Of a stretch of DNA of 21,763 bases, positions 14,160-21,763 are shown piece after piece. Origin of the DNA: JACVRW01 sp040509755 (GTDB lineage Bacteria; Actinomycetota; Thermoleophilia; Solirubrobacterales; Thermoleophilaceae). Below the pieces are notes generated by a model. It was given only the letters and a program-made list of their open reading frames with translations. It was not told the origin of the DNA and did no database searches. Where the stretch lies: assembly GCA_040509755.1 (NCBI GenBank), contig JBEVKF010000149.1, forward strand, positions 1-21,763. The letters run 5' to 3'. The first letter of the stretch is position 1. Each line of letters starts with the position of its first letter. Both the position numbers and the translations under genes were made by a program.

Positions 14160-15506
14160 TTAGCCGCCCACCTGGGCGAACCTGCTCAAGGCGAGCCGGC
14201 TGAGCGCGCCGAACGCCAGTGCCAGCGCGCCCAGATGCAGTAGCGGGCCGCCGAGTCCGCCCACGTCGTTGAGCGCCGCGTCCAGCGCGTCGAGGGCGGG
14301 GCTGAAGGGGAACGCTGCGGAGATCACGCGGATCACGTCGTAGAGCCCCGGCGCCACCGCACCGGACGGCACGAGCGCGAGGAAGGCGAGCGGCAGCGCG
14401 ATCATGAAGGCCATCAGCGAGGCGGCCCGCACCTCGCGCGCGAGCGCCCCGATCGCCAGGCCCAGCGCGGCGAACGCCAGCGCCGCGACGGCGACCGCAG
14501 CCAGCCAGAGCGGGAAGCGATCCCAGCTCAGGTCGATGAACAGCCCGAGGCCGGCCAGCATCAGCAGGCAGACCGCGCTCGAGCAGACCGCCGCCAGGCC
14601 GGCCTTCTCGGCGAGCAGGCCGGTGCGCGACACGAGCCCTCGCACGAGCCTGGTAAAGGCGTTCTCCTCACGCTCGCCCGCCAGCATCCCCGCCGCCAGC
14701 AGGAGGGTGATGAACATGAGCGTGACCGCAGCGGCGAGCGCGACGGCAAACGCGCTCAGCGACGTGCTCCCGCCCTCAAGCGCGCGCGCGTCAACCCTGA
14801 TCGGCTCGCCCACCACGTCCAGTACCTCGTCAGAGAAGGCCAGGTTCTCCCGCGCCAGCTCGGCGAAGGAGATGACCTCGTCGAGCTGCTCGCGTTCCGG
14901 CGAGCCCGGCGCCAGCTCCTTGCGAGCCTCGGTCAGGATGCGCTCCGCGCGCGCCAGTCCCAGTACATCGAAGTCCTGCCCGAGGAAGCTGTACTCGCCG
15001 CCGTCCGAGATCAGGTTGAGCAGATCGAGCGCCTCCTCGGCGATCCGCTTGGTCAGCGCGGCATTCGCGCGCTGGACCTGGGCCTCGATCGTGTTCTCGA
15101 CGAACTCCTTCTTCGCGGGATCCTCCGCGTTGTAGAAGACCTCGACCGTCCCGGGCTCGAGCGTTGACTGCAGGTTCGAGGCGAGATCGTCCGGGATGAT
15201 CAGCGCGCCCAGGACGTCGCCGTCCCGCACCTTCTGGATCGCCTCCTCTCGGCTGTCCACGGGCACGGGGTCGATCTCGTCGAACAGCCGGCTGCCCTCT
15301 CGGGTCAGGTCGATCTCCTGGCCGCCCAGCTCGACCACCGCCCCCTCCGAGAGGCCGTTGTAGAACGCGACCTTGGGCTTGTCGGGTCCGCGCGAGAGCG
15401 CGAAGCCGATCAGCACCGCGATCACCACCGGGTAGACGACGAGCAGCCCGACCAGCAGCGGGGAGCGCTGCAGGATGCGCAGGTCCTTGACGAGCAGCCA
15501 GCGCAC
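14160..15506 (-). CDS. ABC-2 type exporter permease with large extracytoplasmic domain
   Basis: The 448-residue protein begins with a cytoplasmic KDLRILQRSPLL segment and a first transmembrane helix (about residues 18-38), followed by an extracytoplasmic region of some 200 residues with helical, charged sequence, and then five or so hydrophobic helices in the C-terminal half. That layout (one helix, big outer domain, helix bundle) is the ABC2_membrane_3/NatB-like class of exporter permeases. Its GTG start lies one base after the ATPase gene's stop and its own stop is 9 bp before hemB, so the exporter is in the heme operon. Substrate is unknown; a porphyrin or heme intermediate is suggested by position only. 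Confidence 0.85.
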   Translation of the reverse strand: MRWLLVKDLRILQRSPLLVGLLVVYPVVIAVLIGFALSRGPDKPKVAFYNGLSEGAVVELGGQEIDLTREGSRLFDEIDPVPVDSREEAIQKVRDGDVLGALIIPDDLASNLQSTLEPGTVEVFYNAEDPAKKEFVENTIEAQVQRANAALTKRIAEEALDLLNLISDGGEYSFLGQDFDVLGLARAERILTEARKELAPGSPEREQLDEVISFAELARENLAFSDEVLDVVGEPIRVDARALEGGSTSLSAFAVALAAAVTLMFITLLLAAGMLAGEREENAFTRLVRGLVSRTGLLAEKAGLAAVCSSAVCLLMLAGLGLFIDLSWDRFPLWLAAVAVAALAFAALGLAIGALAREVRAASLMAFMIALPLAFLALVPSGAVAPGLYDVIRVISAAFPFSPALDALDAALNDVGGLGGPLLHLGALALAFGALSRLALSRFAQVGG

Positions 15507-15507
15507 G

Positions 15508-16221
15508 TCAGTGGCCCCGCTGGTGCAGGAACTCGACGAACGCCTGCTCGAAGTCGAGCCCCGTCGTGCCGGTGGCCTGCTCGAGGTCGCGAGGCGATCC
15601 GCCGAACACGCGCTCCCCGTCCGCGAGCACGATCAGCTGGCTGGCGTAGCGGTCGGCCTCCTGGATGTGGTGGGTCGCGTAGACGACCGTCGTCCCCTCG
15701 CGCGCTAGGCGCAGGATGAACTCCCACAGCCGCGCGCGCTGGCGCGGATCGAGAGCCGAGCTCGGCTCGTCGAGCAGCAGCACCTCCGGCTCGGCGATCA
15801 GCCCGATCGCGATGTTCACGCGCTGGCGGGTGCCTCCCGACAGCGTGTTCACGTGATCGTCCGCGCGGTCGCGCAGGTCGCTCAGCTCCAGCATGCGATC
15901 GACTGCCTCGTGGGGATCGGCGCAGCGGTCGAGCCGGGCGAACAGCAGCAGGTTCTCCCGGACGCTGAGCTTGCCGTACAGCGCCGGCTGCTGGGGAACC
16001 CAGCCGATCGACGCCTTAGAGGCCTCGACCGTGCCCTCGTCCGGGGCTTGAATGCCCGCGAGGATCGAGAGCAGCGTCGTCTTGCCGGCGCCGTTCGGGC
16101 CGATCACCGCAACCAGCTCGCCGCGCCCGGCGGACAGCGACACGCCGCGCAGCGCGACCCGGTCGCCGTAGCGCTTCACCAGGTCGTGAGCAGCGAGCGT
16201 GGGCGTGACGGCGGTCTCCAC
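15508..16221 (-). CDS. ABC transporter ATP-binding protein
   Basis: The 237-residue ATPase is a standard exporter-type nucleotide-binding domain: Walker A GPNGAGKT (41-48), Q-loop region WVPQQ (75-79), signature LSGGTRQR (127-134), Walker B LLLDEP (148-153) and H-loop His184 in ATHHIQEAD. It pairs with the ABC-2 permease that follows with a 1-base gap. The start is taken as GTG 16221, just before the conserved HDLVKRYGDRVAL segment; upstream sequence in this frame runs into the divergent phosphodiesterase gene. No ribosome site is visible, so the message may be leaderless. It would be the first gene of the heme-synthesis operon. Confidence 0.92.
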   Translation of the reverse strand: METAVTPTLAAHDLVKRYGDRVALRGVSLSAGRGELVAVIGPNGAGKTTLLSILAGIQAPDEGTVEASKASIGWVPQQPALYGKLSVRENLLLFARLDRCADPHEAVDRMLELSDLRDRADDHVNTLSGGTRQRVNIAIGLIAEPEVLLLDEPSSALDPRQRARLWEFILRLAREGTTVVYATHHIQEADRYASQLIVLADGERVFGGSPRDLEQATGTTGLDFEQAFVEFLHQRGH

Positions 16222-16249
16222 CGCGGTCAGGTTGGCAGAATCGGGCGTC
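16222..16249. promoter_or_regulatory. 28-bp divergent gap between two GTG-started genes
   Basis: Only 28 bp separate the start codons of the ABC ATPase (minus) and the YmdB-family gene (plus). Promoters must extend into the coding sequence of the opposite gene, and both transcripts would be leaderless or nearly so. I see no convincing -35/-10 pair here. Confidence 0.35.
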
Positions 16250-17029
16250 GTGAAGCTCGTTTTCGTCGGAGACGTGGTGGGGGGCATCGGCCGCCGGACG
16301 CTGGCCGCGCTCCTGCCGGGCCTGCGCGAGCGCCACCGGCCGGACTTCGTGGTCGTAAACGGCGAGAACGCGGCCGGCGGCGTGGGGATCACCAAGAAGA
16401 CGGCGCGCGAGCTGCTCGAGCTCGGCGCGGATGCCATCACGCTCGGCAATCACGCCTACCGCCACCGCGAGGTCTACGAGTACCTCGACACGGAAACGCG
16501 CGTGATCCGCCCGGCGAACTACCCGAAGGGCAGTCCGGGCCGCGGCCACACGGTCGTCGAGACCGACGGCAAGCGCCTCGGCGTCATCAACCTCTCGGGC
16601 CAGGTCTTCCTGAGTGCCGTGCGCTCACCGTTTGCGGAGGCCGACGCCCTGCTCTCCGAGCTGCGCGACAAGACGGATGCCGCGCTGGTCGACATGCACG
16701 CCGAGGCCACGAGCGAGAAGGTCGCGATGGGATGGCACCTGGACGGGCGGGTGCTCGCGTGCGTCGGCACCCATACGCACGTGCCGACCGCCGACGCGCG
16801 GGTGCTGCCGGGCGGCACCGCCTACGTGACCGACGTGGGCATGACCGGGCCGCGCGGGGGCGTGATCGGCGTCAAGCGCGAGCAGGCCATCGAGCGCTTC
16901 CTCACCCTGACTCACGTCCGCTTCGAGACCTCAGCCGAGGACCCGTGGCTCAACGCAGTGGTCGTCGAAGGGAACTCGAACGGGCGGGCCACCTCGATCG
17001 AGCAGGTGCTCCTGCCGGCCGAGCTGTAG
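16250..17029 (+). CDS. YmdB-family metallophosphodiesterase
   Basis: The 259-residue protein matches the YmdB family (bimetal phosphodiesterases acting on cyclic nucleotides; in Bacillus subtilis YmdB affects biofilm and motility choice). All metal-binding residues known for that enzyme are present at the same numbers when counting from GTG 16250: D8 (GDVVGG), E39 and N40 (NGEN), N67 and H68 (GNH), H150 (DMHAEATSEK), H175 and H177 (GTHTHVP). The match of numbering strongly supports this start over the earlier in-frame codons. In many bacteria the gene is next to rny (RNase Y), but here it faces an ABC/heme operon. Its last 99 bp overlap tail-to-tail with the downstream glycosyltransferase-like gene. 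Confidence 0.93.
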   Translation: MKLVFVGDVVGGIGRRTLAALLPGLRERHRPDFVVVNGENAAGGVGITKKTARELLELGADAITLGNHAYRHREVYEYLDTETRVIRPANYPKGSPGRGHTVVETDGKRLGVINLSGQVFLSAVRSPFAEADALLSELRDKTDAALVDMHAEATSEKVAMGWHLDGRVLACVGTHTHVPTADARVLPGGTAYVTDVGMTGPRGGVIGVKREQAIERFLTLTHVRFETSAEDPWLNAVVVEGNSNGRATSIEQVLLPAEL

Positions 17030-18199
17030 AGCCCGGAGGGCCAGGCCGAGCGCAACGAGCAGCGCCAGATTGCGAAGCGCCACCAGCGCCAGCGGAAACG
17101 CCTCGCGGTCGACGAGATCCATGTAGCGCGACGGAAACTCGAGCTGCGTCAGGAGCGCCGCAGTGCCAAGCGCCGCAGCCAGAGCATGCATCCGCCACGC
17201 GAAGGCGAGCGCGCCCAGCGGCACGAGCCAGAGCATGTACTGGGGCGAGAGCACCTTGCCGAGGGCCGCGAAGGCGAGCACGGCGGCCAAGCCGGCCAGG
17301 ACGAAGCCGCGAGCGCCGGGCGTGCGACGACTCTTGCCCGCGATGTACTGGTTTCGCGTCAGACCCCCCAGCACGACCAGCAGCAACAGCAGGCTCGCCC
17401 CGGCCAGCGCCTCGGTCGCGGGGTGCTCCAAGCCATCGGAGCGGTGGCTGCTGAGCCTCCGGGCCTCGCCCACGCCGAGGGAGTCCAGGCCGTTGACAGC
17501 GGTGGCCGGCAAGCTCTCCACCTGCACCGGGCGCTCCGTGTGATAGCGGACGGCATTGAGGGCTCCAACGGGGGAGAACGCCACGGCGACCAGGGCCGGG
17601 ATCGCAAGCGCTGCAGCCAACGCCGCGGCAGACTCCAGCAGGGTCCGGCGGTCCGTTCGCGGCGCGAGCCAGGCGAGCGCCACCGGCGCGACGACGATCG
17701 GGAAGCCCTTGGTCATCGCCGCCATACCCAGCACCGCCATGCCCCAGCGCGGCCGCCCGCCTATCAACAGCAGCAGCGCGCCCAGCAACAGCGCCACCGG
17801 TGCGAGGTCGAAGTGCGTGCGCACGAGCGCGCCGCACAACAGCGGCATCAGCGCGGCGGCCAGCAGCGCGCGGCGCCGGTCTCCGCCCGTGCGCGCGGCG
17901 AGGGCGCCGCAGAGCAGTACGACGGCGGCTGCCAGCGCCAGCGTCCAGCCCGCGAAGGCAAGCCGAAAGGCGTCCTCGCCGCTGCCGAACAGGCCCGGCA
18001 GGGCGATGGCGGGCGCCGCGAGCGGCGGATACTCGAAGAAGACCTCGCGATACGGAAGGGCCCCATCGAGCACCGGCACCGTGAACAGGCGATAGACGAA
18101 CAGGTCGTTCACGCGCTCGTCGGAGAACGGAAAGAGCCACAGCGTCAACGCCCAGCCGGCGGCGAGCACGAGCGCGGCGAGCATCGTGTCTCTCCTCAT
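16931..18199 (-). CDS. Multi-pass glycosyltransferase-like membrane protein (DUF2029/GT87-like)
   Basis: A 422-residue, strongly hydrophobic protein with about ten transmembrane helices. An acidic/aromatic first loop (FSDERVNDLFVYRLF), EYPPLAAPAIALPG and the late LSPQYMLWLVPLGAL motif are characteristic of GT87/DUF2029 polyprenyl-phosphate-mannose-dependent transferases of actinobacteria. ATG 18199 overlaps the stop of the preceding gene (ATGA). The C-terminal ~33 residues, a hydrophilic tail (RQEHLLDRGG..), are antisense to the ymdB 3' end, which is unusual. The protein would transfer sugar on the outer face of the membrane; donor and acceptor are unknown. Confidence 0.8.
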   Translation of the reverse strand: MRRDTMLAALVLAAGWALTLWLFPFSDERVNDLFVYRLFTVPVLDGALPYREVFFEYPPLAAPAIALPGLFGSGEDAFRLAFAGWTLALAAAVVLLCGALAARTGGDRRRALLAAALMPLLCGALVRTHFDLAPVALLLGALLLLIGGRPRWGMAVLGMAAMTKGFPIVVAPVALAWLAPRTDRRTLLESAAALAAALAIPALVAVAFSPVGALNAVRYHTERPVQVESLPATAVNGLDSLGVGEARRLSSHRSDGLEHPATEALAGASLLLLLVVLGGLTRNQYIAGKSRRTPGARGFVLAGLAAVLAFAALGKVLSPQYMLWLVPLGALAFAWRMHALAAALGTAALLTQLEFPSRYMDLVDREAFPLALVALRNLALLVALGLALRALQLGRQEHLLDRGGPPVRVPFDDHCVEPRVLG

Positions 18200-19842
18200 G
18201 CGGTCACGGCCTCGGGCCGGCGCACCTCCTCCGCCGCGGCGGGTGCGGGAGGTTCGCGATAGGCGCCGAAGATGGTCACGAACACGAAGGGCACGAACCA
18301 GACGACGTACAGGTAGAACCAGTGGGTGGCCGCCAGCTGCAGCGCGATCAGGACGGCGGCGCCCAGCGCGGCCACCTGGCGCTCGCCCGCCCGGCGCGGC
18401 ACGAAGGCCACCACCAGCGCGAGGCCGGCCGCCGCCACCTTGGTCGCCTCCTGGAGCCAGCCCAGCGACTCGGCCTGGCCCCAAACGCTGAACGGCGAGC
18501 CGCGACTCGCCTGGTAGCCGATCGTCCGGTCGTAGAGCTCACGCAGGCCGGAGTCGGCCGCGAACGGGAGTACCACGACGAGAACCGTCAGCGAGAGCGC
18601 CGCCGCGAAGACGACCGGTGAGCGGCGTGCGAAGAGCGGCGCCAGCGCGAGCGAAGCGAACTTGGATGCCGCGCCGAGGCCCGTCGCGATACCGCTCAGC
18701 GCGGCCGACCGCCACGCAAAGCCGAGCAGTGCGCCGATGCACGCCAGCGCCACGAGCGTGTCGTTCGAGTTCGTCTCGAGCGCGAAGGCCGTGTAGGGGT
18801 AGGCGACCCAGGCGTAGGCGAGCGCCACGCCGAGGGCCACGCCCTCGCGGCCCGGCCGCAGCGCGCGGCCGAGCAGCAGCAGCCCTCCGAGCGCCAGCAG
18901 GTCGAAGGCGATCGCGGCGGCGTGGGCGGCGGGAAGGTCGTCCCACGCCCCGCTCCAGCGCAGCGCCTGCTCGAAGGGCACGTACAGCAGGTAGTTGACC
19001 GGGCCGTAGGTGTCGCCCTTCTTGACGTCCTCCGAGAACCCGTCGCCGTAGAGCCGGTCGCCGTCGACGATCCGGTCGGCTCCGATCACGCCCGCGTAGC
19101 CGACGTCGATCACGTTGGAGTCGACGATGTTGAGCCCGACACGGAACGTCGCCAGGAACACGAGCATGATCGCCAGCCACGTGAGCGGCACGTGGGGCAC
19201 CAGCGGCCCGGCGCGCTCGCGCGGACGGAAACCCGCCCAGAGCATCCGCACGAGGAGATAGAGCAGGACGGGGTACACCAGCGGCACCGACACCTCGATA
19301 TCCCCGCGGTTGAAGAACACGTGTGAGGCACCGAAGCCCAGCAGCACGAGCAGGTCGAGGTGCAGCAGGCGAAGCGGCCGCCGGAAGTCGACGAACGGGA
19401 TCAGGAACAGCAGGCACAGCGGGATCCACACGTACGGGGCGTTGAGCTTGCGCCCGAACGCGCCCGGGTAGCCGCGCGCCATGCGCCAGGCCACCTGGTG
19501 CCCCGACCACTGCTCTGTGATCTGGCCGGCCCGGTCGTCGACGAGCACCTGAACGATCTCGTCGCCGTCGCGAAAGAAGCTCACCTGCCAGCGCCCCGCT
19601 CCACGCGTGTAGGCCGTGGGGTCGAGCGGGCCGCCGCGGCGCGCGTCGCGGACCTTGTCGGCCTTCGCCGCGATCCGCTCGACCTCGCGCGCCGAGCGCT
19701 CGAAGGAGGGCGGCGGCTCGGTATAGGAGGCCGGCAGGTCGGGGTCCTGCGCCCCCGCCACCGCCGGCAGCGCCAGCAGCAGCGCGGCGGCGAGCGCCGG
19801 CGCGCGCGTCAGTCGCGAGCGAGCTCGAGCGCGAAGGTCCAC
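18196..19842 (-). CDS. Large multi-pass glycosyltransferase-like membrane protein
   Basis: The 548-residue protein starts with a signal-like helix (TRAPALAAALLLALPAVAGAQ), then an extracytoplasmic domain of about 120 residues (SFERSAREVERIAAKADKV, WQVSFFRDGDEIVQVLVDD, WSGHQVAWRMARGYPG), and then about eleven transmembrane helices with loops such as DRLYGDGFSED and DTYGPVNYLLYVPFE that recall GT87/GT39-type transferases. GTG 19842 is the start that leaves a complete signal peptide; it overlaps the GtrA-like gene by 34 bp. The N-terminal outer domain is not one I recognise. It is coupled by ATGA to the next transferase. Exact donor and acceptor cannot be told. Confidence 0.75.
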   Translation of the reverse strand: MDLRARARSRLTRAPALAAALLLALPAVAGAQDPDLPASYTEPPPSFERSAREVERIAAKADKVRDARRGGPLDPTAYTRGAGRWQVSFFRDGDEIVQVLVDDRAGQITEQWSGHQVAWRMARGYPGAFGRKLNAPYVWIPLCLLFLIPFVDFRRPLRLLHLDLLVLLGFGASHVFFNRGDIEVSVPLVYPVLLYLLVRMLWAGFRPRERAGPLVPHVPLTWLAIMLVFLATFRVGLNIVDSNVIDVGYAGVIGADRIVDGDRLYGDGFSEDVKKGDTYGPVNYLLYVPFEQALRWSGAWDDLPAAHAAAIAFDLLALGGLLLLGRALRPGREGVALGVALAYAWVAYPYTAFALETNSNDTLVALACIGALLGFAWRSAALSGIATGLGAASKFASLALAPLFARRSPVVFAAALSLTVLVVVLPFAADSGLRELYDRTIGYQASRGSPFSVWGQAESLGWLQEATKVAAAGLALVVAFVPRRAGERQVAALGAAVLIALQLAATHWFYLYVVWFVPFVFVTIFGAYREPPAPAAAEEVRRPEAVTA

Positions 19843-20249
19843 ATCTTGTTCCCGACGAAGTTGAGCGGCGTGGCCGCGGCGATGGCGATCGCCTGGGCCG
19901 CTATCTCGGGCAGCTCGGCGACGCTCACGAGGAGCTCGAGCACGGTCGCCGCAAACACGAAGGCGGCGATGCTGACCGTGAAGAAGCGAGCCGCCTGGAA
20001 CCCCGCGTGCCCGCCGTGAGCTTGAAACGTCCAGTGGCGGTTCCACCAGAAGTTGTTTGTCACAGCGACCACGAACGCCAGCGTCGCCGCGACCAGGTGG
20101 TGCAGCCCGAGCACCTCGACGCACAGGGCGAACACGCACAGGTTCACCACGTAGCCCGAGGCCCCAACCGCACAGAACTTCAGCAACTGGACCCAGTTGT
20201 GCGGCTTGCGCACCCCCGCGCGCAGGCGCACATTGATCCCGTCACTCAC
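19809..20249 (-). CDS. GtrA-like membrane protein
   Basis: GtrA-family proteins are small four-helix membrane proteins that help translocate or use polyprenyl-phosphate-linked sugars in cell-surface glycosylation. The 146-residue product has the family's opening LLKFCAVGASGYVVNLCVFA, a second pair of helices, NNFWWNRHWTF in the middle and NFVGNKMWTF near the end. GTG 20249 overlaps the phosphodiesterase stop (GTGA); the longer open frame upstream is out of family. Its position before two glycosyltransferase-like genes fits a flippase or accessory role. Confidence 0.88.
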   Translation of the reverse strand: MSDGINVRLRAGVRKPHNWVQLLKFCAVGASGYVVNLCVFALCVEVLGLHHLVAATLAFVVAVTNNFWWNRHWTFQAHGGHAGFQAARFFTVSIAAFVFAATVLELLVSVAELPEIAAQAIAIAAATPLNFVGNKMWTFALELARD

Positions 20250-21712
20250 CCCGAAGACGGTACACCGAAGTGCTCGAGCACCAGCGGAGCCACATCGGTG
20301 AGCGACCACTCGTCGCGCTCCGGGACATCGACGCCGCACAGCATCAACACGCCCTCACTGTCGTCGCGATGCAGCGAGCCATGGCTGCCGCCGCCCACGT
20401 GATCGGCCCCGCCCCAGTCGACGAACTCGAAGCCCGGCTCGGCCGAGGCGAGGACGTCGCCCGAATGCGGACACTCCAGGGCCGACCAGAGCCGGTTCAG
20501 GGCGTCGGGGTATGTGTCGCTCGCGGCGCGCCCCCCGGCCACCTCCAGTCCCAGCACCGCGTGATCGCCCTCAATTCTCCAATCGCGCCCCCGCCGGTCG
20601 AGCACCGCGCCCCCCGGCGCAAAGCGCAGGGCCCCGCGCTCGGCGCGCACAACGGCCTCTCCGTTCTCGCGGGCAGCGACGAGATCGACTCCCTCCGTTT
20701 GCCCCAGGGTCTGCACGGCGGCGGCCACCAGCTCGTCGCGGCGGTCGTCCGCAAGCGCGTAGACCATCGCCGAGCGCGCCGATGGACAGACCGCCAGCTC
20801 CGCCTCGACCGGCGCCGGGTCCGAAGGCAACAGCACGCGCGCGTCGGCAAAGACCTCCGACAGATTCACGCGTTGCTCCACGGCCGTCTGAGAGTGATCG
20901 GACATAACGATCACGGCGTGCTCGGCGAGAAAGGCGTCCACGCCGCCGGCCACGTGCATGATCCGCTCGACAGCGCGATCGGCCTCCGCGATCGACACCA
21001 CCTGGCCGTCCGGCCCCGCCTTGTGCGAGTGGGTGTCGTTGTCGGGAAGCGAGAAGAGCAGGAAGTCGAAGAGGTCATGCTCGACGAGGTAGGCGCCCAC
21101 GCAGCCGGTATGGCGGTCACGCTGCCCGGGCAGCCCGAGGGCGCTGGTGCAGCCGGTGTTGCGCGAATCGAACAGGTCGGCGTAGAAGAGCTCTCCCGCT
21201 CCATAGACGGGGTGCCGGAACTGGGCCGCCTCGGCGATGCGGCGGTACACGCTCGTCCCCGACGGATCGTGGCGCGTGCGGCCGCGGTAGATCAGCCAGG
21301 TCGTGCACGCCGTGCGAAGGCCGGCGTCATCCAGGTGCTCGAAGACCGTCCTCAGCGCGCGGCTGAGGTGGGCCATGTTCATGTTGTAGACCGTGTCGTA
21401 GAGCGAGCGGACGACGCCGAAGGCACGCGTGGCGGGAAAGGAAGACCCGTACTCGATGTAGCGCTCCTCGCCGCGGTGAAACCAGTTCATCGACGGGATG
21501 TGGTGCTCGCCCGGGCCACACCCGGTTGCGATAGCCGCGCTTGCCACCGGGGTGACCGACGGGAAGGTCGAGAGGCAGTCGCGGATGTAGGTGCCGCGCT
21601 CGCGCAGCGCCGCCAGCGCGGGGGCGCGGCCCTCCTCGATCGCCAGGTCGAGCATGTCCGGCTTGAGCGAGTCGATTACCGCCAGTACGAGCTTCTTGGG
21701 CTGCGCGGCCAC
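20246..21712 (-). CDS. Alkaline-phosphatase-superfamily phosphodiesterase (nucleotide pyrophosphatase-like)
   Basis: The 488-residue protein is a type I phosphodiesterase/nucleotide pyrophosphatase relative. Metal and nucleophile motifs in order: VIDSLKPDM (D14), FPSVTPVASAAIATG with T54 as probable nucleophile, GEHHIPSMNW, then LPDNDTHSHKAGP, MSDHSQT (D272, H273) and late GGGSHGSL with the third metal histidine. No signal peptide or transmembrane helix is visible, so it appears cytoplasmic unless exported otherwise. GTG 21712 lies 7 bp after the stop of the upstream gene. It leads the GtrA/glycosyltransferase series and may hydrolyse a nucleotide sugar or lipid-linked phosphate; substrate unknown. 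Confidence 0.87.
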   Translation of the reverse strand: MAAQPKKLVLAVIDSLKPDMLDLAIEEGRAPALAALRERGTYIRDCLSTFPSVTPVASAAIATGCGPGEHHIPSMNWFHRGEERYIEYGSSFPATRAFGVVRSLYDTVYNMNMAHLSRALRTVFEHLDDAGLRTACTTWLIYRGRTRHDPSGTSVYRRIAEAAQFRHPVYGAGELFYADLFDSRNTGCTSALGLPGQRDRHTGCVGAYLVEHDLFDFLLFSLPDNDTHSHKAGPDGQVVSIAEADRAVERIMHVAGGVDAFLAEHAVIVMSDHSQTAVEQRVNLSEVFADARVLLPSDPAPVEAELAVCPSARSAMVYALADDRRDELVAAAVQTLGQTEGVDLVAARENGEAVVRAERGALRFAPGGAVLDRRGRDWRIEGDHAVLGLEVAGGRAASDTYPDALNRLWSALECPHSGDVLASAEPGFEFVDWGGADHVGGGSHGSLHRDDSEGVLMLCGVDVPERDEWSLTDVAPLVLEHFGVPSSG

Positions 21713-21719
21713 CCTGGAT

Positions 21720-21763
21720 CTAGCGCAGGATCCGCAGGCCGGCGTACTTCTCGCCCTCGCGCG
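21720..21763 (-). CDS. C-terminal end of a minus-strand gene (partial)
   Basis: The last 44 bp read, on the minus strand, REGEKYAGLRILR followed by TAG (21722-21720). The stop is 7 bp before the phosphodiesterase GTG, as expected for the preceding gene of the same operon. Too short to identify. Confidence 0.55.
   Translation of the reverse strand, partial: REGEKYAGLRILR

Noticed and set aside
15853..17454. 533-codon plus-strand open frame
   Set aside because: Antisense to the ABC ATPase and out of frame with the ymdB-like gene; arginine/alanine-rich without motifs.

Overview
The window is high-GC bacterial DNA with frequent GTG starts, 4-bp ATGA/GTGA gene overlaps, leaderless-looking promoters, a Tat system and a menaquinol-type respiratory chain. 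The gene set (Bacillus-like three-gene qcr cluster with menG and a prenyl synthase, a fused two-domain siroheme-decarboxylase-like protein between hemB and hemL, a small zinc-ribbon protein after dcd) best fits a deep-branching actinobacterium such as Thermoleophilia. That placement is an inference from gene content only.

Left end (1-3126): a sparse, partly decayed stretch. It holds a broken gene for a PD-(D/E)XK-like protein (internal stop, frameshift, lost C-terminus), an intact DUF1232 membrane protein, a secreted cupredoxin-like protein flanked by two copies of a G-rich element, a 61-codon small ORF with an exceptionally strong Shine-Dalgarno and a probable CTG start, and an isolated 3' half of tRNA-Val(CAC). 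About 600 bp before the next gene hold no recognisable coding sequence.

Tat block (3127-6475): on the minus strand tatA, tatC, a membrane-anchored helical/TPR-like protein and a STAS anti-anti-sigma factor. Divergent on the plus strand are dcd (dCTP deaminase) and a small zinc-ribbon protein with a hairpin-rich leader.

Respiration and heme block (6482-16221, all minus strand): ABC ATPase, ABC-2 permease, hemB, fused AhbA/AhbB-like protein, hemL and a small helical protein of unknown function are tightly packed or overlapping and look like one operon. After a 122-bp gap with a candidate promoter come qcrA (Rieske, with a twin-arginine signal), qcrB (cytochrome b6-like), qcrC (subunit IV fused to cytochrome c), menG and a polyprenyl diphosphate synthase. 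Together these make tetrapyrrole, menaquinone and the complex that uses both; the nearby TatAC would export the Rieske subunit.

Right end (16250-21763): a YmdB-family phosphodiesterase on the plus strand overlaps tail-to-tail with a minus-strand envelope-glycosylation cluster (alkaline-phosphatase-superfamily phosphodiesterase, GtrA-like protein, two multi-pass glycosyltransferase-like proteins). The last 44 bp hold the C-terminus of another minus-strand gene.

No CRISPR array, insertion sequence, rRNA or complete tRNA was seen. Many long ORFs antisense to the real genes are GC-rich shadows and were left out.
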